Below, one piece after another: positions 52,272 through 61,966 of a stretch of DNA of 64,000 bases. Source of the stretch: Nocardia carnea NBRC 14403 (lineage in GTDB: Bacteria; Actinomycetota; Actinomycetes; Mycobacteriales; Mycobacteriaceae). The position numbers and the translations under genes are program-made. Below the pieces are notes generated by a model. That model did no database searches. It was not told the DNA's origin and saw nothing but the letters and a program-made list of their open reading frames with translations. The stretch is from assembly GCF_000308515.1 (NCBI RefSeq), contig NZ_BAFV01000123.1, positions 1 to 64,000 on the forward strand, given 5' to 3'. Each line of letters begins with the position of its first letter. Within the stretch, counting starts at the first letter, position 1.

Positions 52272-55200
52272 TCACCGGAGCCGCGCCTCGATGGCTTCGA
52301 TGATGCGGGGGCGGAGTTCGGCGGCGCGGATGATGGCGTCCACCGACCCGACCTCGACGGCGCGCTGGATGCTGTGCACCCCGTCGAATTCCGCGGCGAC
52401 TTCACCGAGTTTCTCGGCGCGGACCGAGGAGCGGAGTTCGTCGAGTTCCGCGGTGAGGGCGGCGCGTTCGGTGCCGCCTGCGTTCGCCGCGCGCTGCTCC
52501 AGGTCGCGGACCCGGGCGTCGGTGGCGGTGCGTTTGCCCACCTCGCCCGCGAACACGACGGCCGCGGCGGGGGCGCCGCCGAGGACCGAGGCGAAGGAGC
52601 CTTCGATGGCCAGGACCGTCATATTCGGGTTCAGGGCCTTCGAGAACACCACGAACGCGCCGCCGTGGTAGCGGGAGATCACGCAGAACACGATCGGGCC
52701 GTCGAAATTGACGATGGCGCGGCCGATTTCGGCACCGTATTCGAGTTGCAGTTTGCGCATCGATTCCGGTGAACCGTCGAAGCCGGACAGGTTCGCGAGG
52801 ACGACCAGCGGGCGGTTACCGCTGGCCGCGTTGATCGCCCGTGCGGCCTTCTTCGACGACTGCGGGAACAGGGTGCCCGCGGTGTAGGTGTCGGGGCCGT
52901 CGGTCGCCGGGAAGCCACGCCGCGGAATGTTCTGGGATTCGATACCCAGCAGGCATACCGGGATACCGCCCAGATGGACGTCCTGGACGACGGCGGTTTC
53001 GGCGTCGGCCATACCGGCCCAGCGTTCGAGCACATCGTGGTCCTGGTCGGACAGTGCGCGCATGACGGTCCGGATATCGAACGGCTTCTTGCGGTCGGGG
53101 TTGGCAGTGGTCGAGAAGATCTCGCCGACGGTGGTGAAACCGCTGTCCGCCAGCACATGCGGGAAGTCGGAGATATCGCGATCCGCCGGGTCGGTGGTGG
53201 TGGCCCGGCGCGGAGCCTGCTCACCGGGAGCGACGTAGGTGTGATCGTAATGCGACATCAGGACGCCGCGGGCGGCGGTGAGGTTCGGCGCCCAGTACTG
53301 CGCCTGGCCGTTGGGGCCCATCACCCGGTCGTAGCCGCCGATACCGAAGTTGTCCTCGGCGGAGACGCCGCCGGAGAAGTCCAGCGACTGTTTACCGGTG
53401 AGCACCATGGCCGAATCCGGGGTCATCACCAGGATGCCCTTGGTGTGCATGAGCATGGTGGCTTCGGCGTTCCAGTACGGCTGGGCGCCGACATTGATAC
53501 CGGCGACCACGATGTTGATTTCGCGGCCGTCCTGGGTGAATTCGACGATGCGCTTGAGCGCCGCCGCCACCCAGTCCATGTTCTCGGTGCCGGAGCTCAT
53601 CGAGATCCGGGCGCCGGAGGACAGCGCGTACCACTCGAGCGGAACCTGCATCCGGTCGGCCAGATCGAGCGCGCCGATGATCCGGCGGCATTCGGGTTCC
53701 GACAGCGCGCCCAGCGATTTCGTGGGATCGCCGAGCAGCACCACGCGGGTGATGCCCTCGGGGTACCGGTCGGTCGGGGTGGTCACCACACCGGCGACGA
53801 TCGCGGCGGTGTTGCGGCCCTTCGGCCGGTCGACCGGGACCAGCGTGTGGTCGGCGTCGAGATCGTATTCGGTGAAATCGCCGAGCTGATCGGTCAATTC
53901 GTACGGGTACACCGCATTGCGGCCGGCGGCGCGCAGCACCTTCTGGCGGTACTCGTCCAGCGGCTCCACCGGTTCGTCCGAACGCTCACCGACGACGACC
54001 TGGGTGCCGCCGATCGCGTCGAAGGTGATCCGCAACGCGAGTTTGACCAGTTCACCGGTTTTCGGGTCGGGCTGGCGGGCGATGAGCAGGATTTCCTCCA
54101 ACCCGGCGCCGACCGTGGTCGGGCGCACCCGCTCGACGATCTTCTCCAGCTCGCCGCGGGTGATATCGATGGTGGGCCAGATGTACATGACGATGCGGTT
54201 GGTCTGCAGCCGTTTGGCCGCCGGCCGCCCGGCCTGCGCCCGCCGGATCGAATCGAGGCAGGTGGCGATGGTGCTTTCGGCAGTCGGCAGGGTGACCAGC
54301 CGGCCGTCGTGGTCACGCAGCGCGGTGAGGTCGCGCACCTGGGCGAACGCGACGAGACGTTCGTCGGCGGGGTTCTCCTTGGCCACACACCGGAACAGGT
54401 ACACCTCCTCGTTGTCCGAGGACGGCAACTGGGTGAGATCGAACTTGTGCAGCCGCTTCATCTGCATCCGCTGCGCGATATACGGGTGCAGTCCGCGGAT
54501 GAGGTGTTCCTCGTCCAGGCCGGTGGCCGACGGGCGGAAGGTGAAGTGGTGGTGCATGACCGCGTTATCGCTGCCGGCGACGGTGGCGGTGATCCGATGC
54601 ACCAGATTCGGCAGCGGCGCAGCGTTCAGCACCTCGTGCAGCGCCGCCGCCATACTCTCGAAGTCCTCGGGCTGGTTCTCCCAGGACAGGTAGATATCGG
54701 CTTCGATGGAGGCGGTACCGGTGGCCAGCTCGGCCAGCCCGCGGACGGTGTCGGCGAGGGAATCGAAGCTCACCGCGGCCGAGACCAGGTTCACGCCCTT
54801 ACGTTCGGCGACGACGAAGGTGCAGTCGCCGGCCTGCCGGGTGCGGACATCGGTGAGGTCCTTGTTGCCGTAGTAGCGGCGGGTCAGCACCTCCAGCATC
54901 GCCGTATTGTCCGCGGAACCGCGCGACAGCCGCTGCCCCAGCAACCGCACCAGCGGTTCGGTGGCGCTCACCATCTGCGCGATCCGTTCGCCGCGGTCGG
55001 CCGCGTCCGGGTTGGCGTCGAGGTAGCTGAGGTTCTTGCGGGCGTCGGTGTAGACGCGGGCCCGGTTGCGGCGCAGCACCGGCTGGCCGTACCAGGCGAA
55101 GACCAGGCCGCGGGTGAGGTCGGCGATCACCGGGAACCGCACCTGGGTCGCGGCGACCAGCCGTTCCAGGGCGAGACCGACCGGTTCGCGCAGCACCCCG

Positions 55201-57737
55201 TCGGGCATCGGTTCGCGCAGCCATTCGCGCAGCAGGGTCGAGACGACCTCGACGGTATCGGCGGGGCGCTGCTGAGCGAGGAAAATCCGGAAGACCGCGG
55301 CCTCGAGGTCCGGGGTGCGGTCGAGCTCGGTGACGCCGTAATGACCGAGGGCCGCGGCGAGCTTCGCCCGATACGAATCCGGCAGCCCGGCGCGCTCGAC
55401 ATCGAGGCTCTGCAGATAGGTGTGGAAGTATTCGCGGGCGCTGTGGACATGGCTGCGGCCGCCGCCGTCGTCGTCGAACGACCGGTTGTGGCTGAGTTCG
55501 GCCAGGTCGGCGAACACCTGCATCAGCTCGAGTTCCTCGGCGAGCGGCCGGTGATTATCGGCGACGGCCGCGCGGCGTGCGGTGAGGTAATCGTCGAGGA
55601 CGCGGCGATCGTCGTGCGGGTCGACATCGAATCCCAGCAGCAGGCTGCGCAGATCCTGCAGGCCGCGGGTCATCCGCTCGTGCGGCAGGACCTGGGCGGA
55701 TTCGGCGGGCAGATCCAGCTCGACCGATACGGTGGCGGCGGTATCCGCGGCGGCATCGTCCTCGGCGAGCGGTTCCAGGCGCAGCAAGGGGGCACCCGTC
55801 TCCACCTGGGTGCCGACGGAGACACCGATTTCCTTCACCCGGCCGCGGAACGGCGCACGCAGCACCGTTTCCATCTTCATGCTCTCCAGCACCAGAACCG
55901 GGGCACCTGCCTCGACCTCGGCACCGGCCTCCAGCGGGGTCGCCACCACCAGCGCCGGGGCGGGTGAACGGACGACGCCGCCTTCGTCACGGCTGATGCG
56001 GTGGGTGACGCCGTCGATATCGACCAGGTGCACCGGCCCGTGCGTGCCGGTGATCAGGCGATACCGCACACCGTTGACCACGACCTGCCCGGTGTGCCGG
56101 TCGAAACGTTCGAGGTCGACATCGGCGGTGCGGGTATCGGCGCCTCCCTCGAGCCCGACCCGGAACCGGTGCGCACCGATCCGCGCGACCCGCACCCGGT
56201 AGCTCGCACCGCGCAACTTCAGGTCGAGGGGCCGGCCGCTGTCGTGCTGAACCTGGGGGCGGCCGCCGGCGGCGGTGGACAGCAGCCGATGCTGTTCGAC
56301 CCGCTCTTCTTCTTCGTAGGCATCGATGGCGGCGGCGGCCAGGGCGACACTGGAGTGGCGGTGCGAGACCAGTCGGCCTTCGACGCGCACCCGGTCGATC
56401 CACCCGGTATCGGCGCTGGCGTCGATCACCTCGGGCTGATCCAGCAGGTCGAGGACGAAGCTCTTGTTGGTGGCGCCGCCCTCGATGATCACCCGGGTCT
56501 GCGCGACGGCGCGACGCAACCGGCCCAGCGCCTGGTCACGGTTGCTGCCGTAGGCGATGATCTTGGCGATCATGGAATCGAAATCGGCCGGGATGGTGTC
56601 GCCCTCACTGACGCCGGTATCGACGCGGATACCCGGACCGGCCGGCAGGTCGAGATGCGCGATGCGGCCGGGAGCGGGCGCGAAATCGCGGTCGGGATCC
56701 TCGGCATTGAGCCGGGCCTCGATGGCGTGACCGCGTTCGGCCGGCGGTTCACCCTCGAGCTTGCCACCGGAAGCGACATGCAACTGTGCCCGGACCAGAT
56801 CGAAACCGGTGGTGTATTCGGTGATCGGGTGCTCGACCTGCAGCCGGGTGTTGACCTCCAGGAACGCGAACAGCTGCTCACCGGGGTGGTAGAGGAATTC
56901 GACGGTCGCCGCGCCGCGGTAATCGACCGCGATCGCGAGCCGTTCGGCGGAGGCCTTCAGTTCGGCCGTCTGCTCCGGGCTCAGCACCGGTGAGGCCGAT
57001 TCCTCGATGATCTTCTGATTGCGCCGCTGTACCGAGCAGTCGCGCACACCGAGCGCCCACGCGGTGCCCTGGCCGTCCGCGATCACCTGGACCTCGACGT
57101 GCCGGGCCCCGGTGACCAGCCGTTCCAGGAACACCACGCCGCTGCCGAAGGCGCGCACGGCTTCCTGCCGGGTGCGTTCGTAGGCGTCGGCGAGTTCCGA
57201 CTCGTTCGTGATGACGCGGATACCGCGGCCGCCGCCACCGGCGGTCGCCTTCAGCATCAGCGGGTAACCGATAGTGCTCGCCGCGGCGAGCGCATCGTCG
57301 AGCGATTCGACCGCGCCGCGGCTCCACGGCGCCACCGGCACGCCGACCTCCTCGGCGATCAGCTTCGCGCCGATCTTGTCGCCGAGTTTGCGCATGGCGT
57401 CCGGGCTGGGGCCGACGAAGGTCACGCCGATCTCTTCGCACAGCTCCGCGAACGCCGGATCCTCGGCGACGAAGCCCCAGCCGACCCAGGCGGCCTCCGC
57501 CTTCGTTGCCAGCAGTGCGTTGCGCAGGACCTTCAGGTCCAGGTACGGGCGTGCAGACGCCGGGCCGAGGTCGTAGGTCACATCGGCTTCCCGTACGAAC
57601 GTCGCGTTCCGGTCGACGTCGGTGTACAGGGCGATCGTTTCGATGGGTTGCCCGGTTTCCGCGGACAGATCCCGGGCGGCGTGGATGAGCCGCATGGCGG
57701 ACTCTCCACGGTTAACGATGGCGATGCGGTTGAACAC
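52272..57737 (-). CDS. Single-chain multidomain acyl-CoA carboxylase
   Basis: 1821 residues. Residues 1 to about 450 are biotin carboxylase (IAIVNRGESAMRLIHAARDL, LMLKATAGGGGRGIRVI, FLEVNTRLQVEHPITE). A biotin carrier domain has the biotinyl lysine in LVLESMKMETVL near residue 618. Residues of about 690-1250 form a central region like that of eukaryotic acetyl-CoA carboxylase. From about 1280 to the end is the carboxyltransferase (TPTDRYPEGITRVVLLGDPT, ALSSGARISMSSGTENMDWV, LFPQSSKKAARAINAASGNR). It would convert acyl-CoA to malonyl- or alkylmalonyl-CoA for lipid synthesis. GTG 57737 has AAGGAG upstream. Most bacteria use separate subunits. Substrate length is unknown. Confidence 0.9.
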   Translation of the reverse strand: MFNRIAIVNRGESAMRLIHAARDLSAETGQPIETIALYTDVDRNATFVREADVTYDLGPASARPYLDLKVLRNALLATKAEAAWVGWGFVAEDPAFAELCEEIGVTFVGPSPDAMRKLGDKIGAKLIAEEVGVPVAPWSRGAVESLDDALAAASTIGYPLMLKATAGGGGRGIRVITNESELADAYERTRQEAVRAFGSGVVFLERLVTGARHVEVQVIADGQGTAWALGVRDCSVQRRNQKIIEESASPVLSPEQTAELKASAERLAIAVDYRGAATVEFLYHPGEQLFAFLEVNTRLQVEHPITEYTTGFDLVRAQLHVASGGKLEGEPPAERGHAIEARLNAEDPDRDFAPAPGRIAHLDLPAGPGIRVDTGVSEGDTIPADFDSMIAKIIAYGSNRDQALGRLRRAVAQTRVIIEGGATNKSFVLDLLDQPEVIDASADTGWIDRVRVEGRLVSHRHSSVALAAAAIDAYEEEERVEQHRLLSTAAGGRPQVQHDSGRPLDLKLRGASYRVRVARIGAHRFRVGLEGGADTRTADVDLERFDRHTGQVVVNGVRYRLITGTHGPVHLVDIDGVTHRISRDEGGVVRSPAPALVVATPLEAGAEVEAGAPVLVLESMKMETVLRAPFRGRVKEIGVSVGTQVETGAPLLRLEPLAEDDAAADTAATVSVELDLPAESAQVLPHERMTRGLQDLRSLLLGFDVDPHDDRRVLDDYLTARRAAVADNHRPLAEELELMQVFADLAELSHNRSFDDDGGGRSHVHSAREYFHTYLQSLDVERAGLPDSYRAKLAAALGHYGVTELDRTPDLEAAVFRIFLAQQRPADTVEVVSTLLREWLREPMPDGVLREPVGLALERLVAATQVRFPVIADLTRGLVFAWYGQPVLRRNRARVYTDARKNLSYLDANPDAADRGERIAQMVSATEPLVRLLGQRLSRGSADNTAMLEVLTRRYYGNKDLTDVRTRQAGDCTFVVAERKGVNLVSAAVSFDSLADTVRGLAELATGTASIEADIYLSWENQPEDFESMAAALHEVLNAAPLPNLVHRITATVAGSDNAVMHHHFTFRPSATGLDEEHLIRGLHPYIAQRMQMKRLHKFDLTQLPSSDNEEVYLFRCVAKENPADERLVAFAQVRDLTALRDHDGRLVTLPTAESTIATCLDSIRRAQAGRPAAKRLQTNRIVMYIWPTIDITRGELEKIVERVRPTTVGAGLEEILLIARQPDPKTGELVKLALRITFDAIGGTQVVVGERSDEPVEPLDEYRQKVLRAAGRNAVYPYELTDQLGDFTEYDLDADHTLVPVDRPKGRNTAAIVAGVVTTPTDRYPEGITRVVLLGDPTKSLGALSEPECRRIIGALDLADRMQVPLEWYALSSGARISMSSGTENMDWVAAALKRIVEFTQDGREINIVVAGINVGAQPYWNAEATMLMHTKGILVMTPDSAMVLTGKQSLDFSGGVSAEDNFGIGGYDRVMGPNGQAQYWAPNLTAARGVLMSHYDHTYVAPGEQAPRRATTTDPADRDISDFPHVLADSGFTTVGEIFSTTANPDRKKPFDIRTVMRALSDQDHDVLERWAGMADAETAVVQDVHLGGIPVCLLGIESQNIPRRGFPATDGPDTYTAGTLFPQSSKKAARAINAASGNRPLVVLANLSGFDGSPESMRKLQLEYGAEIGRAIVNFDGPIVFCVISRYHGGAFVVFSKALNPNMTVLAIEGSFASVLGGAPAAAVVFAGEVGKRTATDARVRDLEQRAANAGGTERAALTAELDELRSSVRAEKLGEVAAEFDGVHSIQRAVEVGSVDAIIRAAELRPRIIEAIEARLR

Positions 57738-58048
57738 TCGCCGACTCCTTCCTGCGCAAGCACGAGCCCGGTCGGGCGGGGTTGCGGGTTCCGTTTGGGT
57801 CAGTGTGCCTCGTCACGACGCGAAAATGCACAGCGTGTGGGAGCTACTCGCACGTATTTTTGCGGAGCCGGTCCGGTCGCGCTCGCCGGACACGGTTCAG
57901 CGGCCGCGTCAGGGCGGCCCTGGAGCCGGTTCCAACCTTGTAATAATTGCAATACTGAACCGGACAGGGGTCCGCGCTGTTACGTTCCTGGAGGTACGCA
58001 GAGCACAGCTTCACGCGGGTCGTGGAGGCGCAGAGAGATCGGTACAGC
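57738..58048. other. Promoter interval between divergent genes
   Basis: It contains the carboxylase promoter region and the leader of the plus-strand LLM fragment. An AT-richer stretch (TTGTAATAATTGCAATACTG, 57938-57957) stands out and includes a short palindrome-like TTGTAATAATTGCAA. No gene is supported. Confidence 0.5.
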
Positions 58049-58398
58049 ATGGCCGAGTTCGAACTGTCGTGTGGCCTGCCGCCGGGGCCCGATTTCGCCG
58101 ACCTGGTGGTGCTGGCCGAATCGCTGGGATATTCGCGGGCGTGGGTGTTCGATTCGGCGCCGCTGTGGGCGGACCCGTTCGTGCACCTGGCACTCGCCGC
58201 GCAGCGGACCGATCGGATCGGGCTCGGCGCGGCAGTGCTCATTCCCCAGCAGCGGTCCGTCATGGCGACGGCGTCGGCGATCGCCACCGTGGCCCGGCTC
58301 TCCGGAAACCGGTTCCGCCCGTGCTTCGGCACCGGCTTCACCGCCCGTCTCGCGCTCGGGCAGCGGCCCATGTCGATCGACGCCCTCGGCGAGTATGC
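58049..58398 (+). pseudogene. LLM-class oxidoreductase, N-terminal third only
   Basis: ATG 58049 starts a luciferase-like protein: ELSCGLPPGPDFADLVVLAE, LGYSRAWVFDSAPLWADPFV, RTDRIGLGAAVLIPQQRSV and LGQRPMSIDALGEYAG. It stops being homologous at about 58398, where a different gene begins in another frame. The remaining two-thirds are missing. Confidence 0.8.
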
Positions 58399-58673
58399 CG
58401 GGTCAGCATTTCATTCGGGTCGACTCGGTGCTGCCCACCAACGTCAACACCCCGATGTTCATGAACGAAGGAACGATGAAACTGTTCCGCCCGGATCTGG
58501 AGAATCCGGGCCCCGCGGATTTCGAACCGGTCGCGCAGTTCATGCACGTCCTTCCGGTGGGCTGGGTCGAACCCGTAGATATCAGTAACGCGGTGCTGTT
58601 CCTGGCCTCCGATGAAGCTCGCTACCTCACCGGGTTGCCGCTGCCCGTCGATGCCGGAAGTCTCCTGAAGTAG
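58399..58673 (+). pseudogene. Short-chain dehydrogenase (mycofactocin type), C-terminal part only
   Basis: Reads QHFIRVDSVLPTNVNTPMFM, then VLPVGWVEPVDISNAVLFLA and SDEARYLTGLPLPVDAGSLL, the C-terminal third of short-chain dehydrogenases, closest to mycofactocin-coupled ones. The Rossmann and catalytic Tyr-x3-Lys parts are absent. It is joined directly to the LLM fragment, so a deletion has fused two genes. Confidence 0.82.
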
Positions 58674-58826
58674 CGGAAGCGGCGCCCCGCCGACCTCGTG
58701 CTACCGGACGGCGGGTCCCGGGCTTTGACGCAATCGCGTCGGCTGCCCGGATCCCACGGGCGCAATCGCGGCCGGTTCGGTAGCGTTCTCGTCGAGCAGG
58801 AGACGAGACTGAATACGGGGTACGGA

Positions 58827-59807
58827 GTGCGAGCAGGGAATCCGGCTGCGCGGGGGCGGTGGCGAAAGTTCGGTGCGGTGGTCGCGGCGGTACTGCTGAT
58901 GACCTGGTTCGGTGGGGCAGTGGTCGCCGCTGCGCCGGTCCGCGCTCCGGTGCTGCGGGCCCCGGCCGGTGGATACCAGGAGCTCATGGTGCCGTCCGGT
59001 ATGGGGCCGATCGAGGTGCAGGTGCAATGGGCGGCCCGGGGCGGAAGTTCGGCGCTCTATGTGCTCGACGGCTTGCGGGCGCCGCAGGATCACAGTCAGT
59101 GGGTCAGCGATACCGATGTACTGAAACGGTTCGCCGGCGACGATGTGACGCTGGTGTTCCCGGTCGGCGGGCATTCCAGTTTCTACGCCGACTGGTATCG
59201 GCCGAGCAGCACCAACGGTCAGGCCGTCACGTACAAATGGGAAACCTTCCTCAGCGAGGAGCTCCCCGCATTCCTGGCGCGGTACGGGGTTTCGCGGACG
59301 AACAACGCCGTCGTCGGTGCCTCCATGGGTGGTGGGGCAGCGCTGACGCTGGCCGCGCACCATCGCGACCAGTTCCGGTTCGCGGGCTCCTTCTCCGGTT
59401 TCGTGAATCCGACCTTCCCGATGTGGAACGAGGCGGTACGCGCCGCGATGTGGGACGAGGGCCGCTTCGATGTGGACGATATGTGGGGGCCACCGGATGA
59501 TCCCGCGTGGCGTCGGCACGATCCGACGGTGCAGGCCGAATTGTTGCGCGGCCTACCGATGTACGTTTCGGCCGGCAACGGCGTCCCCGGGCTTCCCGAT
59601 GTGCCGTACGGCGCGGGGAACACCGTGAACGCGATGGGACTGGAGGCGATGGCCATGACCGCCGCCCGGATCTTCGCCGACCGGGTCGCGTCGCTGGGGA
59701 TCCCCGCGCGGGTCGATATCGGCAACGGCACCCATACCTGGCCCTACTGGGAGCGGGCGATCGCCACCGCCCGCCCGATGATCCTGGACGCACTCGGCGC
59801 CCACTGA
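58827..59807 (+). CDS. Mycolyltransferase (antigen 85 family)
   Basis: 326 residues with a signal segment (FGAVVAAVLLMTWFGGAVVA). Alpha/beta-hydrolase features: YQELMVPSGMGPIEVQVQWA, ALYVLDGLRAPQDHSQW, nucleophile elbow VVGASMGGGAALTLA and catalytic His in IGNGTHTWPYW. It transfers mycolic acids to trehalose and arabinogalactan outside the membrane. GTG 58827 is tentative because its ribosome-binding site is weak. Confidence 0.92.
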   Translation: MRAGNPAARGRWRKFGAVVAAVLLMTWFGGAVVAAAPVRAPVLRAPAGGYQELMVPSGMGPIEVQVQWAARGGSSALYVLDGLRAPQDHSQWVSDTDVLKRFAGDDVTLVFPVGGHSSFYADWYRPSSTNGQAVTYKWETFLSEELPAFLARYGVSRTNNAVVGASMGGGAALTLAAHHRDQFRFAGSFSGFVNPTFPMWNEAVRAAMWDEGRFDVDDMWGPPDDPAWRRHDPTVQAELLRGLPMYVSAGNGVPGLPDVPYGAGNTVNAMGLEAMAMTAARIFADRVASLGIPARVDIGNGTHTWPYWERAIATARPMILDALGAH

Positions 59808-60053
59808 CGAAGGGCCGCAGTTCAGGATTTGTCGGCGACTCGCCGCAGCGACCCGACCCGCTGAGCTGCGCAGCCGGTATCCTTCCGGTCTGCACACGCC
59901 ATGTTGCCCGTGTGCGCTGCTCATCGGGCATGAGTGAGCCGGAGACCGGCGCGGAAGCCGGAGTACAGGCACCGCGTCCCTGTTTCCGGGCTCGACTCGC
60001 TGATGCCGGTCCGTTGCCGAGTTCCGTTGCTGTGCCCACTCGACTGGAGCGCG

Positions 60054-60755
60054 ATGAACCGCAAGCATTCCCGTACCGCTGCAGCGATCACCTTGGCGTC
60101 GGTGGCTGCGGCCGCTGCCGTGCTCGCCACCCCGGCTCGGGCCGCCCCCGGCCAGGTCGGCGTCGGTGGGATGCACCTGGTCGCGTCGGTGGATTCGACG
60201 AATTCGGTGCCCGCCGGCGATATCGCGGCGGGTGTCCCGTTCAGCCACGCGACCAAGGTGTCCGGGAACTTCTCGGTCGCCCTGGACGGGACACCGGCGC
60301 TGCAGGGCGGCCGGATCGTGGTGGGATATCTGGTGGGTTGCGCGGTGGATGTCTCCGAGGGCATGTCGATTGCGATAGTCCCGGAAATCGGTGGCGGCGC
60401 ATCGATCGCGCCCTATACCGAACTCGAGGTCGCCACCACCTTCGAGGAGGGCGCCGCACCTGTCGTCACGGTCGCGCCGCTCGTCGGCGTGGAGCCCAGT
60501 GTCGGAGTCGAATCGGCGCTCGCGGGTGAGGTAGGGGTCAATCTGGCGCCGGGTACGGTGGCGCCGGTCGTCGTCGGCGAAACCGAGCTGACTCCGGAGA
60601 CGACCTTCCCGTTCACCTTCGCCCACGCCGACACCCCGTTGAATATCGACGGATGTCTCTCCCCGGCCTCTGCCATACCCTTCGTCACCGTCGACGCCCG
60701 CACTCCTGGTGGCGCCGCCCAAACCACCGGCTACGGAACCGCTTTCGAGTTTTGA
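60054..60755 (+). CDS. MspA-family porin
   Basis: 233 residues with a signal peptide (AAAITLASVAAAAAVLATPA). Features: VGGMHLVASVDSTNSVPAGD, ALQGGRIVVGYLVGCAVDVS, VNLAPGTVAPVVVGETELTP and IDGCLSPASAIPFVTVDAR. These fit MspA, the octameric porin of the mycolic-acid outer membrane. It has GGAG 4 bases before ATG 60054. Two cysteines are present in the mature part, unlike classical MspA as far as I recall. Confidence 0.88.
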   Translation: MNRKHSRTAAAITLASVAAAAAVLATPARAAPGQVGVGGMHLVASVDSTNSVPAGDIAAGVPFSHATKVSGNFSVALDGTPALQGGRIVVGYLVGCAVDVSEGMSIAIVPEIGGGASIAPYTELEVATTFEEGAAPVVTVAPLVGVEPSVGVESALAGEVGVNLAPGTVAPVVVGETELTPETTFPFTFAHADTPLNIDGCLSPASAIPFVTVDARTPGGAAQTTGYGTAFEF

Positions 60756-60782
60756 TCGGATCGATCGGTTCGCCGGCCCGGC

Positions 60783-60815
60783 GCGGACCGGCCTCGCTGC
60801 GTGCGGCCGGTCCGC
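60783..60815. terminator. Bidirectional terminator hairpin
   Basis: GCGGACCGGCC and GGCCGGTCCGC pair perfectly over 11 bp with an 11-base loop, between the convergent porin and secreted-protein genes. Confidence 0.75.
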
Positions 60816-60821
60816 TCGGGG

Positions 60822-61253
60822 TCAGGGGAGCGGCAGGCAGGTACTTCCGGCGCCGACGCCGTATCCGGTCACATCGACCTCGATGTATTTCGCGGAGGTG
60901 TACTGCCCCGGCGTGAACTGCTGTGCGGTGATGTTCTGGCGGCCCGTATGCTCGGGCGTCCACGCGAACGTCGCCGTCCCGTTCTCGGGGTGGTAGGTGG
61001 CCTGGCCGAGACGCACGCCACCGCCCGGTACTCCGCCCCCACTGTTGATGATCGTGACCTCGCCCGCCTCGGATGGTGGCGCATCGACCGCGGCCGTCAC
61101 CGTATAACTGCAACCCACCCGCAGCCCTTCCGGTCCGGCCGCAACTTTCACGTCGGTGACCTCCGCGCCGGCTCCCGGCGCAGCCAGTACCGTCGCCAGA
61201 CCGGCGATACCGAGAACCGCGGTGGAGTTGAACAGCCGGATGGATTTACGCAT
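60822..61253 (-). CDS. Secreted Ig-like protein
   Basis: 143 residues. The signal peptide (STAVLGIAGLATVLAAPGAG) is followed by one beta-sandwich-like domain: LRVGCSYTVTAAVDAPPSEA, GEVTIINSGGG, NGTATFAWTPEHTGRQNITA and KYIEVDVTGYGVGAGSTCLP. The two cysteines probably form a disulphide. Its function is unknown. ATG 61253 is followed by a basic start (MRKSIRLF) typical of exported proteins. Confidence 0.75.
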   Translation of the reverse strand: MRKSIRLFNSTAVLGIAGLATVLAAPGAGAEVTDVKVAAGPEGLRVGCSYTVTAAVDAPPSEAGEVTIINSGGGVPGGGVRLGQATYHPENGTATFAWTPEHTGRQNITAQQFTPGQYTSAKYIEVDVTGYGVGAGSTCLPLP

Positions 61254-61376
61254 ACATTGACCTTTCTCGTCATACGGTCGGATCCTTCGAGTGTGTCACG
61301 CGGCCGGAGGTGATCTCACCGCGGCGTTACCGCGAGATGATCGATTGAATGACGTAAATGCTTGGGGTCCAGCAAC

Positions 61377-61828
61377 TTACATTCGAGTTGTGACGAAGCG
61401 GTGCTTCGTGAGCGCATAGAGGGTCACCAGCGGCTTCAACGGCATCCACTCCCCGAACCGATACTCCGCACCCCGGGTCAGGCGGTGCGCCAGATCCGGG
61501 CGCTGCTGCGCCAGATATCGGCGGGCTTTCTCGGCATGGACGGGCAGCGACACGATTTTGATCCGGTCCGCGTCCTCCAGGTACGGAATCGCGAACGCGA
61601 CGTTCTGCCAGGTGCTGCGGCTCTTCTCTTCGAGTACCGGCTCGCCGCGGTACCCCCGGACATCGATTGCGTAATCGGCCATGAGCGCGGCCTCTGACCG
61701 AGGACGGTTTCGGAGCCACCGGTGGCGGTGGTTCCGGTGCACCTGCGGGAGGCGCGCCAGTTCGTCCACTCGCCCCAGAGCAGGAACAGCAGCGCGGCGG
61801 CGATGGCGACCCGAGTCCTTTTCCGCAC
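61377..61828 (-). pseudogene. DUF218 (YdcF/SanA-like) gene, deleted and frameshifted
   Basis: The N-terminal membrane segment (VRKRTRVAIAAALLFLLWGE) is in one frame. The C-terminal DUF218 motifs (EEKSRSTWQNVAFAIPYLED, DRIKIVSLPVHAEKARRYLA) are in another. The intervening VVLG-type motif is missing around 61700-61745, so there is both a deletion and a frame change. Confidence 0.72.
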
Positions 61829-61966
61829 CTGCCCAGTCAAGCACGTGTCACAGTTCGCCATTTATTGGACGCGTGTCCGTCTCCGCGCCTTCACCGACGG
61901 GCCCCCAGCGGCTCATCTGGTCGCGGCAAGCTCACGCGACTACCTGGCAGAGCTGAATGAGGACCT

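Noticed and set aside
52974..55967. A 997-codon plus-strand open frame
   Set aside because: It is antisense to the carboxylase gene. High GC leaves long open shadows, and the composition (many Arg, Gly, His) is not protein-like.
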